Origin: Candidatus Eiseniibacteriota bacterium | GTDB lineage: Bacteria; Eisenbacteria; RBG-16-71-46 | DNA length: 64,000 bases | Assembly (NCBI GenBank): GCA_016710095.1 | Contig: JADJLL010000016.1 | Location: 1-64,000, forward strand | Reading direction: 5' to 3' | Shown here: positions 16,704 through 25,756 of the stretch, in pieces | How positions within the stretch are numbered: position 1 is the first letter of the stretch | Layout: every line of letters begins with the position of its first letter | Made by a program: the position numbers and the translations under genes | The notes under the pieces: model-generated | The model's database searches: none | The model's input: the letters and a program-made list of their open reading frames with translations, nothing else | Told to the model about the DNA's origin: nothing

Positions 16704-19354
16704 ACTCGAACACGAGAGTGGCCGGACTGGTCGCTCTCCTCGTACTCCTGATTTCGGCCGTGGTGTACTTCCTGACGCTCACCCCCACGGTGCCGTTCTG
16801 GGATTCCGGCGAGTTCATCGGCGTTTCGACCATCCTCGGCATTCCGCACCCGCCGGGCACTCCGTTCTACGTCCTCGTCGGCCGCATGGCGACGCTCGTG
16901 CCGCTCGGCAGCATCGCGCAGCGCGTGAACGGACTCTCCGCGCTCGCGGCCGCGCTGTGCGTGTTCCTCACGTACCTCTCGATCCTGCGCATCGCGCGTG
17001 CGGCGCAGGGCGGCGAGCGCCAGCCGTGGCACGAGTGGGCGGCCATCGCCGGCGCCGCGTGCGGCGCGCTCATGCTCGCCTTCAGCGACACGTTCTGGGA
17101 GAACTCGACCGAGGCCGAGGTCTACCAGATGATGAGCCTCGCGCAGATCCTCGTGTTCTGGCTCGGCCTGAAGTGGTGGGAGTCGCACGATCGCAAGCCC
17201 ACGGTCGGCCCGCTGCTGCTCGCCTCGTACGTCATGTGGCTGAGCGTCGGCCTGCACCTCGGCGTCGGCGTGATGGGCGCGCCGCTGCTCGTGCTCGTGA
17301 TGATGGTGGACTGGAAGGTCGGCATGCTGTTCCTGATGCCGTTCCTCGCGCTGCTGCGCGTGCCCGCGGGCCTCGAGAAGATGGCGGGCGCCATCCTCCT
17401 GCTCTCCGTGGTGCAGAACTTCTGGTTCGTCTCGCAGAAGAAGCTCGAGGGCTGGGTCGCCACGCTGGGCGCCGCGGCCGCGATGTACGGCTTCTACTAC
17501 GCGTCGTCGGACAAGGACTTCACGCCCCTCGCGGCGATCGTCGCGACGCTCTCCGTCGTCGCCCCGCTCGCGTGGATGTCGATCAAGCAGCGCGAGGGCC
17601 GCGTCATCCTGCTCGCGCTCTTCCTCATGATCGCGGGCTACTCGACGCACATCTACCTGCCGATCCGCGCCGCGCAGCACCCGGGCATCAACGAAGGCGC
17701 GCCCGCCACGTGGGACGCCATGCGCGACCTGCTCGAGCGCAAGCAGTACGGCGAGATGAGCATGACGGACTCCGACCGTGACGGCGTGTTCGACCGCCGC
17801 GGCATGACGACGTTCCAGGAGATCTGGGACATCCAGATGAACAAGGAGTTCTGGCGCTACTTCAGCCGCCAGTGGCCGATCATCCCGGGTGGCGCCGCGC
17901 CGTTCGCCGCGCTGCTGCCGCTCCTGCTCGGCGTCGCGGGTGGCGTCTGGAGCTTCATGAGGGAGAAGAAGGGCTTCGCGTACAACTTCGTCTTCCTCGG
18001 GCTCAACACCGCCGGATTGATCGTCTTCCTCAACTTCAGCAGTCACGAAGTGCGCGAACGCGATTACTTCTTCCAGAGCGGCTACCACGCCTTCGCCATG
18101 TGGATCGGGCTCGGCGTCGTGTGGCTGATCGGCTGGATCCGCGAGTCGTTCGCGGAAGGCGAGGGGCAGAAGTGGGCGACGATCGGCGCCGGCGTGCTGC
18201 TCTGCACGCAGCCGTTCCTGCTCATGAAGAACCTCTACTTCACGCACGATCGCAGCGGGAACTACATCGCGCGCGACTACGCGTACAACATGCTCGCGCC
18301 GCTCGCGCCGAACTCGTTCATCTTCACGAACGGCGACAACGACACGTTCCCGCTCTGGTACATCCAGCAGGTCGAGGGCTTCCGCAAGGACGTCCGGATC
18401 GTGAACCTGAGCCTGCTCAACACGGACTGGTACATCAAGCAGCTGCGGGACGAAGCGCCCAAGCTCCCGATCACGTTCGACGACCGCATGGTCGCGGCGC
18501 TCGGCTCCGGCATGGTGCAGGACAACCGCGGCAACTGGGTGCAGACGAACGAAGTCATGGTGCACCACCTCCTGCAGAACGCGCGCAACGCGGACGGCAC
18601 GTGGAAGGTGCAGCCGTACTTCGCCGTCACGGTTCCCGAGCACTACGGCTACGACAACCTGTTCCTGCTGCAGGGCCTCGTGAACAAGGTGCTCACCGAC
18701 TCGGTGGGCGCGGGTGTCGACGTCGCCGCGACGCGCAAGGCGCTGTACGAGACCTTCCAGTACCGCGGGCTCTTCAACGCCGACGGCACGAAGAACGAGA
18801 AGGTCTACAAGGACGAGAACTCCGAGACGCTGTCGCGCAACTACGCCGCGGCGCACCTCCAGCTCGCGTTCCACTTCCGCCGCATCGGCGATCTCAAGGC
18901 CGCGATCGACGAGATGCGCGTGGTCGAGAAGGGCTTCCCGGACTTCCCCGAGGTGCAGCTGCCGCTCGGCACGTTCCTCATGGAGCAGGGCGACACCGCG
19001 AAGGCGATGCAGTTCTTCGCCGACCTCGCACGGAAGAACCCGAACAATCCGGAGACGCGCTACTACCACGGCGCCTCGCTCGCGATCCTCGGCGACCTGA
19101 ACGGCGCCGTGCGCGAGTTCGACGCCGCGATCGCGCTCGATCCGAGCTACGACCAGCCGTACTTCGGCGCGTACACGACGCTGCGTGGTGTGGGACAGGA
19201 GGAGAGGGCGTTCTCCTATCTCGAGCAGTGGGCGCAGCGCAATCCGAACGATCCGCGCGCCGCGAGCATTCTCGGCGCGGGCGGTGGTGGCATGGGTGGA
19301 CCGCCGCAGGGTGGTCCGGGCGGCGTTCGTCCGCCTCAGGTGCAGGTCCCGTAA
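16700..19354 (+). CDS. DUF2723 membrane protein with C-terminal TPR repeats (TMEM260-like GT-C candidate)
   Basis: An 884-residue protein. Residues 1-520 are a polytopic membrane domain with the hallmark DUF2723 signature near the N-terminus: PFWDSGEFIGVSTILGIPHP (about 34-53), whose D-x-G-E sits in the first extracytoplasmic loop as in GT-C glycosyltransferases. A long soluble part follows, and residues about 700-850 hold TPR-like helices (AAIDEMRVVEKGFPDFPEVQ, AVREFDAAIALDPSYDQPYF). It ends in a Gly/Pro-rich tail. Eukaryotic TMEM260, an O-mannosyltransferase acting on IPT (Ig-like) domains, has the same DUF2723-plus-TPR layout, so a protein O-glycosyltransferase role is a reasonable but unproven inference. 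It overlaps the upstream gene by ATGA. Confidence 0.85.
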   Translation: MNSNTRVAGLVALLVLLISAVVYFLTLTPTVPFWDSGEFIGVSTILGIPHPPGTPFYVLVGRMATLVPLGSIAQRVNGLSALAAALCVFLTYLSILRIARAAQGGERQPWHEWAAIAGAACGALMLAFSDTFWENSTEAEVYQMMSLAQILVFWLGLKWWESHDRKPTVGPLLLASYVMWLSVGLHLGVGVMGAPLLVLVMMVDWKVGMLFLMPFLALLRVPAGLEKMAGAILLLSVVQNFWFVSQKKLEGWVATLGAAAAMYGFYYASSDKDFTPLAAIVATLSVVAPLAWMSIKQREGRVILLALFLMIAGYSTHIYLPIRAAQHPGINEGAPATWDAMRDLLERKQYGEMSMTDSDRDGVFDRRGMTTFQEIWDIQMNKEFWRYFSRQWPIIPGGAAPFAALLPLLLGVAGGVWSFMREKKGFAYNFVFLGLNTAGLIVFLNFSSHEVRERDYFFQSGYHAFAMWIGLGVVWLIGWIRESFAEGEGQKWATIGAGVLLCTQPFLLMKNLYFTHDRSGNYIARDYAYNMLAPLAPNSFIFTNGDNDTFPLWYIQQVEGFRKDVRIVNLSLLNTDWYIKQLRDEAPKLPITFDDRMVAALGSGMVQDNRGNWVQTNEVMVHHLLQNARNADGTWKVQPYFAVTVPEHYGYDNLFLLQGLVNKVLTDSVGAGVDVAATRKALYETFQYRGLFNADGTKNEKVYKDENSETLSRNYAAAHLQLAFHFRRIGDLKAAIDEMRVVEKGFPDFPEVQLPLGTFLMEQGDTAKAMQFFADLARKNPNNPETRYYHGASLAILGDLNGAVREFDAAIALDPSYDQPYFGAYTTLRGVGQEERAFSYLEQWAQRNPNDPRAASILGAGGGGMGGPPQGGPGGVRPPQVQVP

Positions 19355-19364
19355 GGAGCCCGTC

Positions 19365-20318
19365 ATGTCCGTGCATGCGCTGGTGACCGGAGCCGCCGGG
19401 TTCATCGGTTCGACGCTGTCCGAGAGGCTGCTCGCGGACGGCGCGACCGTGACGGGGGTGGACTGCTTCACCGACTACTACGATGTCCGCCTCAAGCGGA
19501 AGAACCTCGAAGCCGCGGTGAAGCACCCGAAGTTCACGCTGCTCGAGCTCGATCTCGGCGCGGCGGATCTCGCGGCGCTTCCCAAGGTGGACGTGGTGTT
19601 CCACCAGGCGGCGCAGGCCGGCGTGCGCGCGTCGTGGGGCAAGGACTTCGCGTCCTACGCGCACCACAACGTGCTCGCGACGCAGCGCCTGCTCGAGCGC
19701 TACCGCGACGAGACGCTGCAGCGGTTCGTGTACGCCTCGTCGTCGTCGGTCTACGGCGACGCCGAGCGCTATCCGACGGACGAGCAGCTGCTGCCGCGTC
19801 CGTTCTCGCCGTACGGCGTCACCAAGCTCGCGGCCGAGCACCTCGTGCTGCTCTACGGCCGCAACTTCGGGCTGCCCGTCTCGGCGCTGCGCTACTTCAC
19901 CGTGTACGGGCCGCGCCAGCGTCCCGACATGGCGTTCCACAAGTTCTGCAAGGCCATGCTGCACGGCGAGGAGATCGGCGTCTACGGCGACGGCAAGCAG
20001 TCGCGCGACTTCACGTTCATCACCGACGCGATCGAGGCGAACGTGCGCGCGTGGCAGCGCAGCGCGCCGCAGGGCGTGTACAACATCGGCGGCGGCTCGC
20101 AGGTGGACGTGCTCGAGGCGATCGCCATTCTCGAAGAGGCGCTCGGCGTGAAGGCGAAGCTGCGCTTCGAGCCGCGCCCGCCGGGCGACCCGCTCCGCAC
20201 GCGCGCCGACGCGACGCGCCTGCGCACGGACCTCGACTACGAGACGAAGGTCCCGATCCGCGAGGGCCTGCACGCCGAAGCCGAGTGGGCGAAGACGCTC
20301 TACGGAGCGAAGGCGTGA
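19365..20318 (+). CDS. NAD-dependent nucleotide-sugar epimerase, UDP-glucuronate 4-epimerase-like
   Basis: A 317-residue extended short-chain dehydrogenase. The NAD-binding glycine motif is TGAAGFIGSTLSERLL (residues 7-22). The catalytic Ser/Tyr/Lys are in ASSSSVYGD and PYGVTKLAAEHL. FHQAAQAGVRASW and RYFTVYGPRQRPDMAFHKF resemble UDP-glucuronate 4-epimerases and UDP-glucose epimerases; which substrate is used is unclear. ATG 19365 follows GTAAGGAGCCCGTC, a good ribosome-binding site. It supplies an activated sugar to the surrounding transferases. Confidence 0.9.
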   Translation: MSVHALVTGAAGFIGSTLSERLLADGATVTGVDCFTDYYDVRLKRKNLEAAVKHPKFTLLELDLGAADLAALPKVDVVFHQAAQAGVRASWGKDFASYAHHNVLATQRLLERYRDETLQRFVYASSSSVYGDAERYPTDEQLLPRPFSPYGVTKLAAEHLVLLYGRNFGLPVSALRYFTVYGPRQRPDMAFHKFCKAMLHGEEIGVYGDGKQSRDFTFITDAIEANVRAWQRSAPQGVYNIGGGSQVDVLEAIAILEEALGVKAKLRFEPRPPGDPLRTRADATRLRTDLDYETKVPIREGLHAEAEWAKTLYGAKA

Positions 20319-21256
20319 GCACCGAACCGCGCATCTCCGCGGTGATCCCGGCCTACAACGAGGCCGAGAGCCTGCCCGAGCTGCACAAGGAACTCGTCGC
20401 GTCGTTCGAGTCCCTGAACATGCCGTGGGAGATCCTCTACATCGACGACGGCTCGCGCGACGGCACGGCCGAGGTGATCGAAAAGCTCTGCGGCACCGAT
20501 GCGCGCGTGCGCGGGATTCTCCTGCGCCGCAACTTCGGCAAGTCGGCCGCGCTCGCGACGGGCTTCAAGGAAGTGCGCGGCGAGTTCGTCGTGACGATGG
20601 ACGCCGACCTGCAGGACGACCCGGTCGAGATCCCGCGGCTGCTCGCGGAACTCGACAAGGGACTCGATCTCGTCTCGGGCTGGAAGGTGAAGCGTCTCGA
20701 CCCGATCACGAAGACGCTGCCGAGCAAGCTCTTCAACATGGTGACGTCGTCGGTCGCGGGCGTGAAGCTCCACGACTTCAACTGCGGCTTCAAGGTGTAC
20801 CGCCGCGAGGTGGTGGACGCGCTCGAGGTGTACGGCGAGCTGCACCGCTTCCTGCCGGCGCTCGCGCACTGGCGCGGCTTCCGCGTCGGCGAACTCGGCG
20901 TGCACCACCGCGCGCGCAAGTTCGGGCATTCGAAGTTCGGCGCCGCGCGCTTCGTGAACGGCTTCCTCGACCTCATGGCCGCCGCGTTCATCTCGACGTC
21001 GGCGCTCAAGCCGCTGCACGTGTTCGGCCGCATCGGCGTCGCGTTCCTGCTCGTCGGGCTCGGCCTCGGCGGCTGGTTCGTCGCCTCGTGGCTGCACGGC
21101 GATCCGCAGCGCGTGCGCCCGCTCATGCTGCTCGGCGTCGGCTGCGTGCTGCTCGCCATCCAGTTCATCCTCATGGGGCTGCTCGGCGAGATGATCGCGC
21201 ACCAGGCGGCACGAGCCGACTATCCGGTGCGCCGCCGCTTCAACCTGGACGCCTGA
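20315..21256 (+). CDS. GT2 glycosyltransferase, polyprenyl-phosphate sugar synthase type (ArnC/GtrB-like)
   Basis: A 313-residue enzyme: a GT-A catalytic domain followed by two C-terminal membrane helices, the layout of GtrB/ArnC/DPM-type enzymes that load a sugar onto undecaprenyl phosphate. Motifs are VIPAYNEAESLPEL, YIDDGSRDGT, RRNFGKSAALATGF, MDADLQDDP and HDFNCGFKVYRREV. The helices lie at about 240-262 and 272-295. It would make the lipid-linked donor used by GT-C enzymes on the outer face. The GTG start overlaps the epimerase stop (GTGA). Confidence 0.93.
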   Translation: MSTEPRISAVIPAYNEAESLPELHKELVASFESLNMPWEILYIDDGSRDGTAEVIEKLCGTDARVRGILLRRNFGKSAALATGFKEVRGEFVVTMDADLQDDPVEIPRLLAELDKGLDLVSGWKVKRLDPITKTLPSKLFNMVTSSVAGVKLHDFNCGFKVYRREVVDALEVYGELHRFLPALAHWRGFRVGELGVHHRARKFGHSKFGAARFVNGFLDLMAAAFISTSALKPLHVFGRIGVAFLLVGLGLGGWFVASWLHGDPQRVRPLMLLGVGCVLLAIQFILMGLLGEMIAHQAARADYPVRRRFNLDA

Positions 21257-21258
21257 GC

Positions 21259-21948
21259 GTGAAGGCCTTCGTGCTCGCGGGCGGACTCGGCACGCGGCTG
21301 AGGCCGCGCTTCGGAGACCTGCCCAAGGCGCTCGCGCCGCTGCAGGGCCAGCCTTTCCTCGCGCGCCAGCTCATGTGGCTGCGCGACCGCGCCGTGACGC
21401 AGGCGGTGATCCTCGCGGGTTACGGCGCCGACCAGTTGCGCGAGACGCTCGGCGACGGCTCGTCGCTCGGCGTGAAGCTCGAGTGGTCCGTCGAGTCCGA
21501 GCCGCTCGGCACCGGCGGCGCGCTGTGGCTCGCGGCGAAGTACGTCGACGGTCCGGTGCTCGTGGTGAACGGCGACACGCTCGGCGACGCCGACCCCTGG
21601 ACGCTCGAGCGCGACCGGTGGGAGCGGGGCACGATCGGCGCCGTCGCGCTCTACCACGTCGACGACGCGGCTTCGCGCGGACGGGTCGAGCACGAGGGCG
21701 GCCGCATCCTGCGCTTCGTCGAGAAGGACCCGGACTACCGCGGCGGCGCGTGGGTGAACGGCGGGCAGTACGCGTTCTCCGCGGACCTCTGGCGGCACCT
21801 GCCGGAGGGCGCGAGTTCGCTCGAACGCGACGTGCTGCCGGTTCTGGCGGAAAAGGGCACACTGGCGGGCATCGAGAACGAGGGAAGGTTCTGGGACATC
21901 GGCACGCCGGAAGACTTCGAGCGCGCCGAACGGGAGCTCCGCGCATGA
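21259..21948 (+). CDS. hddC: Sugar-1-phosphate nucleotidyltransferase, heptose-1-P guanylyltransferase-like (HddC)
   Basis: A 229-residue nucleotidyltransferase with the N-terminal signature AFVLAGGLGTRLRP and the metal/substrate residues in VVNGDTL. EPLGTGGALWLA and GRFWDIGTPEDFERAE match the GmhD/HddC and MPG1-like branch. Its neighbour is an HddA-like kinase, which supports activation of D-glycero-D-manno-heptose as GDP-heptose. It is still possible that another sugar phosphate is used. GTG 21259 follows the preceding stop by two bases; the end overlaps the kinase (ATGA). Confidence 0.82.
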   Translation: MKAFVLAGGLGTRLRPRFGDLPKALAPLQGQPFLARQLMWLRDRAVTQAVILAGYGADQLRETLGDGSSLGVKLEWSVESEPLGTGGALWLAAKYVDGPVLVVNGDTLGDADPWTLERDRWERGTIGAVALYHVDDAASRGRVEHEGGRILRFVEKDPDYRGGAWVNGGQYAFSADLWRHLPEGASSLERDVLPVLAEKGTLAGIENEGRFWDIGTPEDFERAERELRA

Positions 21949-22979
21949 AGCCGAACCTGAATCGCTACATCCGAGCCCGCGCCCCGCTGCGGCTGTCGTT
22001 CTGCGGCGGCGGCACCGACGTGTCGCCGTATCCGGAAGAGCACGGCGGTTGCGTGCTGTCCGCGACGATCAACCACTACGCGTACGCCTCGCTGCGGCCG
22101 CGGCGCGATTCGCGCCTGACGCTGGCGAGCCTCGACTACGACCTGGTCGCGAAGTACGACCATCCGCGCCGGCTCAAGTTCGACGGCACGCTCGACCTGC
22201 TCAAGGCGGCCGTGCGCGCGCTCAAGGTGAAGCGCGGCGCCGACCTCTGGACGCATTCCGACGCGCCTCCCGGCTCCGGCCTCGGCGCGTCGAGCACGCT
22301 CATGGTCGCGCTCATCGGGGCGCTGCGCGAGTGGCTCAAGCTCGACTTCACGCCGTACGAGATCGCCGAGCTGGCGTTCAAGATCGAGCGCAACGACCTC
22401 AAGCTCGCGGGCGGACGGCAGGACCAGTACGCCGCGGCGTTCGGCGGCTTCAACTACATCGAGTTCCTGCCCGAGGGCACGGTCGTGACGCCGCTCAAGC
22501 TGCGCCGCGACACGCTCGAGGAGCTCGAGTACCGCCTGCTCATGTGCTACATGGGCCAGACCCGCCAGAGCGCGAAGATCATCGAGCGCCAGACGAAGTC
22601 GTACAAGGCGGGCAAGGCGTCCACCGTGCACGCGCTCGACGCGCTCAAGTCGCAGACGATGGACATGAAGCGCGCGCTGCTGCTGGGCCAGATCGACGGC
22701 TTCGGCGAACTGCTCCACCAGGCGTGGGAGCACAAGAAGCAGCTCGACGAAGGCATCTCGAACAGCCACGTCGACAAGCTCTACCAGCTCGCGCGCAAGG
22801 AAGGCGCGATCGGCGGCAAGATGCCGGGCGCCGGCGGCGGCGGGTACTTCCTGCTGCTCACGCGCTTCGACCGCCGCCACCGCGTCGCGGCCGCGCTCGA
22901 AAAGGCGGGCGGCCAGGTGGTGCCCTTCCAGTTCGAGGCGCGCGGCGTGAGGTCGTGGTCCGTCGCGCGCGAGCGCTGA
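21945..22979 (+). CDS. hddA: GHMP kinase, D-glycero-D-manno-heptose-7-phosphate kinase-like (HddA)
   Basis: A 344-residue GHMP-superfamily sugar kinase. It starts with RARAPLRLSFCGGGTDV, the substrate-side motif of HddA. The ATP-binding loop PPGSGLGASSTLMVALIGAL lies at about residues 105-124. The third GHMP motif is KMPGAGGGGYFLLL near the C-terminus. HddA phosphorylates heptose-7-phosphate at C1, upstream of HddC. No GmhA isomerase or GmhB phosphatase is in the window. It overlaps hddC by four bases. Confidence 0.88.
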   Translation: MKPNLNRYIRARAPLRLSFCGGGTDVSPYPEEHGGCVLSATINHYAYASLRPRRDSRLTLASLDYDLVAKYDHPRRLKFDGTLDLLKAAVRALKVKRGADLWTHSDAPPGSGLGASSTLMVALIGALREWLKLDFTPYEIAELAFKIERNDLKLAGGRQDQYAAAFGGFNYIEFLPEGTVVTPLKLRRDTLEELEYRLLMCYMGQTRQSAKIIERQTKSYKAGKASTVHALDALKSQTMDMKRALLLGQIDGFGELLHQAWEHKKQLDEGISNSHVDKLYQLARKEGAIGGKMPGAGGGGYFLLLTRFDRRHRVAAALEKAGGQVVPFQFEARGVRSWSVARER

Positions 22980-22989
22980 GGACTTCCGC

Positions 22990-24141
22990 GTGACCGCGCG
23001 CCGCATCGGACTCGTCGGCCCGCTGCATCCGTGGCGGGGCGGGCTCGCCCAGTACCTCGGCCTGCTCGGCGAGGCGCTCAAAGCGCGCTCCGAAGTGCGC
23101 GCCGTCACCTTCACGCGGCAGTACCCGGACTTCCTGTTCCCGGGCACGAGCCAGTTCGACCCGAACGCGCGCCGTCCGGATTTCCCGACCGAGGCGATGC
23201 TCGACTCGATCGGTCCGTGGTCGTGGCGCAAGGTCGCCGCGCATCTCGAGCGCTTCGCGCCGGGCGCGATCGTGCTCAAGTGGTGGATGCCGTTCTTCGC
23301 GCCGTCGTTCGCCTCGAGCGTCGGGCCGCTGCGCCGCAAGGGCACGCGCGTGATCCTCGTGTGCGACAACCTGATTCCGCACGAGCCGCGCTTCTACGAC
23401 GCCGCGTTCACGGACTGGATGATGCGCAACTCCGACGGCTACCTGGTCATGTCGGACTCCGTGAACCGCGACCTCGACCGGCTCAAGCCCGGCGCGCCGC
23501 GCCGCCGCGTGCCGCATCCGTTCTACGCGCAGTTCGACCAGAAGCGCTTCGACCGCGAATCGGCGCGCGCGAAGCTCGGACTTTCGGGCGACGTCGCCAT
23601 GTTCTTCGGGTACGTGCGCCACTACAAGGGACTCGACACGCTGCTCGAGGCGTGGCCGCTCGTGCGCGCGCGCCGTCCCGGCGCGACGCTCGTGGTCGCG
23701 GGCGAGTTCTACGAGAAGCCCGAGCCCTACCACGCGCTCGCGAAGGCCGCGGGCGAGGGCGCGGTGCGCATGCTCGACCGCTACATCCCGGACGACGAGG
23801 TCGAGGCGCTGTTCCGCGCGGCCGACGTCACCGTGCTGCCGTACCGCAGCGCCACGCAGAGCGGCGTCACGCACGTCGCGTACGCGCTCGGCTGCCCGGT
23901 GATCGCGACGAACGTCGGCGGCATCACCGAGACCGTGCGCGAGGGCGAGACCGGCATGACCGCGCCGCCGGAAGATCCGCGCGCGCTCGCCGACGTGATC
24001 GTGCGCTACTTCGAGCAGAACATGGGGCCCGCCATGGCGCCGCACATCGCACAGCTGCAGGCCGAGCATTCGTGGGAGGCGCTCGCCGCGTCCACCGAGT
24101 CGCTGATCGACGAACTCAAGCCGGGGAGGGGCTGGTCGTGA
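22990..24141 (+). CDS. GT4-family glycosyltransferase
   Basis: A 383-residue GT-B-fold enzyme. The N-terminal domain begins RIGLVGPLHPWRGGLAQYL, with the Gly-rich acceptor loop of GT4. The donor domain has AMFFGYVRHYKGLDTLLEAW and RSATQSGVTHVAYALGCPVI, where the Q-S-G-V form replaces the classic EX7E glutamate, as in a subset of surface-polysaccharide transferases. The sugar is unknown. GTG start ten bases after hddA; the stop overlaps the next gene by GTGA. Confidence 0.9.
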   Translation: MTARRIGLVGPLHPWRGGLAQYLGLLGEALKARSEVRAVTFTRQYPDFLFPGTSQFDPNARRPDFPTEAMLDSIGPWSWRKVAAHLERFAPGAIVLKWWMPFFAPSFASSVGPLRRKGTRVILVCDNLIPHEPRFYDAAFTDWMMRNSDGYLVMSDSVNRDLDRLKPGAPRRRVPHPFYAQFDQKRFDRESARAKLGLSGDVAMFFGYVRHYKGLDTLLEAWPLVRARRPGATLVVAGEFYEKPEPYHALAKAAGEGAVRMLDRYIPDDEVEALFRAADVTVLPYRSATQSGVTHVAYALGCPVIATNVGGITETVREGETGMTAPPEDPRALADVIVRYFEQNMGPAMAPHIAQLQAEHSWEALAASTESLIDELKPGRGWS

Positions 24142-25556
24142 GCCCCGATCGCGCGTCCTCGCGCATTCCCGCTCGCCGTACGGCGCGCCTCGTCGCGCTC
24201 GCGGCGTTCCTGCTCTTCGCCCTCACGGGCGGCGGCCGCATCTCGGGCAGCGACGAAGTCACGATGTTCGAGCTGTCGCGCGCCATGCTGCACGGGGACA
24301 TCGCGGTGCCCGAAGGCGCGACGCTCGCCGGACCGGACGGACGCTTCTACAGCAAGAACACCGCGGGGCAGGCCGTGCTCGCGCTGCCGCTCGTCGCGAT
24401 CGGCGAAGGCGCGTCGAAGGCCGCGGGCTTCCGCGAAGGCAAGGCCGTGCTCGCGTCGCGCTTCGTCGCGTCGTTCCTCAACGCGTTCGTCACCGCCGTG
24501 CTGCTCGGCGCGTTCTACGCGTTCGCGCGCCGGCTCGGCGTGCGCACGCGCGAGGCGCTCGCCGCGACGGCGATGCTCGGCTTCACGACACCGCTGTGGG
24601 TGTATTCGAAGAGCTTCATGGCCGAGCCGCTCGAGGCGCTCGGGCTGCTGCTCACGCTCGGCAACGCCGCGCTCGCGGGCGCCGGAGGCGCCCAGAAGCT
24701 CCCCGACGAAAACCGCCGCACGTGGTTCGCGGCGCTCGGCGCGTTCCTCGCCGTGAGCGCGAAGGCGAGCATGCTGCCGCTCGTGCTGCTGTCGCTCGGC
24801 GCGCTCGGTTTCAAGCGCTGGCAGCGCTGGATCGTGCCGCTGCTCGGCGTGGCCGCGGCGATCGGCGGACACCTGTTCTACAACTTCGCGCGCTTCCAGG
24901 ACGCGCTGCAGAGCGGCTACGGCGCGCAGCAGTCGGCGGCCGCGTTCTCGACGCCGCTGCTCGTCGGGCTCTACGGCCTGCTGCTCTCGTCGGGCAAGGG
25001 GCTGCTGTGGTTCGCGCCGGCGACCTGGCTCGCGTTCGTCGGCTTTTCCGAAATGTCGCGCTCGCGCCAGCACTCGAGCGAGCCGCGCCACGGCTGGCCC
25101 GCGCGCCGCGCCGCGGCGGCGGCGATCGCGACGTGGGCCGTCGCGCTCGTCCAGTTCGGCACGTTCCAGCACTGGGGCGGCGACGGCTCGTGGGGGCCGC
25201 GCTACCTGGTGCCGCTGCTGCCTTCGGCGTTCCTCGCGGTGGCGTTCGCGCTCGAGACCGCGACGCGCGCGCGCAAGCGGCTCGCGTGGGCGCTCGGCGT
25301 CGCGGGGCTCGTGGCCACGCTCGGCGGCGTCGGCATTCACTACGGTGCCGAGATGCGCAAGGTCGGCGACTACCCGTACACGCTGCCGCTCGAGCATCCG
25401 CACTTCATGGAGGCGAGCCACTTCAACCCGCGCTTCAGCCCGCTGCTCGTGCACTGGGAGATGATCGCGGAGAACGGCGCCGCGCACTTGAGAAACGACA
25501 TGCCGAGGATCGGCGGCGAGCCGGCAGGGCAGGTGCCGGCGCCGTGGAGCCGATGA
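24138..25556 (+). CDS. Polytopic membrane protein, GT-C glycosyltransferase-like
   Basis: A 472-residue protein with about ten hydrophobic segments. After a short basic N-terminus and one membrane helix comes GSDEVTMFELSRAML, an acidic motif in the first extracytoplasmic loop as in GT-C transferases, then FYSKNTAGQAVLALPLVAIG. WGPRYLVPLLPSAFL near residue 355 recalls the central loop of GT39-like proteins. I cannot assign a named family with confidence. GTG 24138 overlaps the upstream stop, and the 3' end overlaps a small gene (ATGA). Confidence 0.78.
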   Translation: MSPDRASSRIPARRTARLVALAAFLLFALTGGGRISGSDEVTMFELSRAMLHGDIAVPEGATLAGPDGRFYSKNTAGQAVLALPLVAIGEGASKAAGFREGKAVLASRFVASFLNAFVTAVLLGAFYAFARRLGVRTREALAATAMLGFTTPLWVYSKSFMAEPLEALGLLLTLGNAALAGAGGAQKLPDENRRTWFAALGAFLAVSAKASMLPLVLLSLGALGFKRWQRWIVPLLGVAAAIGGHLFYNFARFQDALQSGYGAQQSAAAFSTPLLVGLYGLLLSSGKGLLWFAPATWLAFVGFSEMSRSRQHSSEPRHGWPARRAAAAAIATWAVALVQFGTFQHWGGDGSWGPRYLVPLLPSAFLAVAFALETATRARKRLAWALGVAGLVATLGGVGIHYGAEMRKVGDYPYTLPLEHPHFMEASHFNPRFSPLLVHWEMIAENGAAHLRNDMPRIGGEPAGQVPAPWSR

Positions 25557-25756
25557 CCGCGAGTTCGCGGTTGGGCATCTCGGAATCCGACCAGACTGCG
25601 CTACTCCGCGCGTTCGACTTCTGGTGGATGTACGCGCGCTACGCCGGCATTCCGTCGCTGCCGCTGAACCTCGCGGCCGTCGCGTTGCTCGTCGCGTCGC
25701 TCTGGGGCTGCGCCGCCGTGTTCGATTCCGCCGCGCGGGAGCGGACCGAGGCGTGA
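25553..25756 (+). CDS. Small single-pass membrane protein, unknown function
   Basis: A 67-residue product. It has a polar N-terminus, an aromatic stretch FDFWWMYARYAG, and one hydrophobic segment of about 20 residues (LNLAAVALLVASLWGCAAVF). It overlaps the preceding gene by ATGA and the next by GTGA, so translational coupling supports it being real although it is short. No family recognised. It may be an accessory subunit of a neighbouring membrane transferase; that is a guess from position. Confidence 0.6.
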   Translation: MTASSRLGISESDQTALLRAFDFWWMYARYAGIPSLPLNLAAVALLVASLWGCAAVFDSAARERTEA

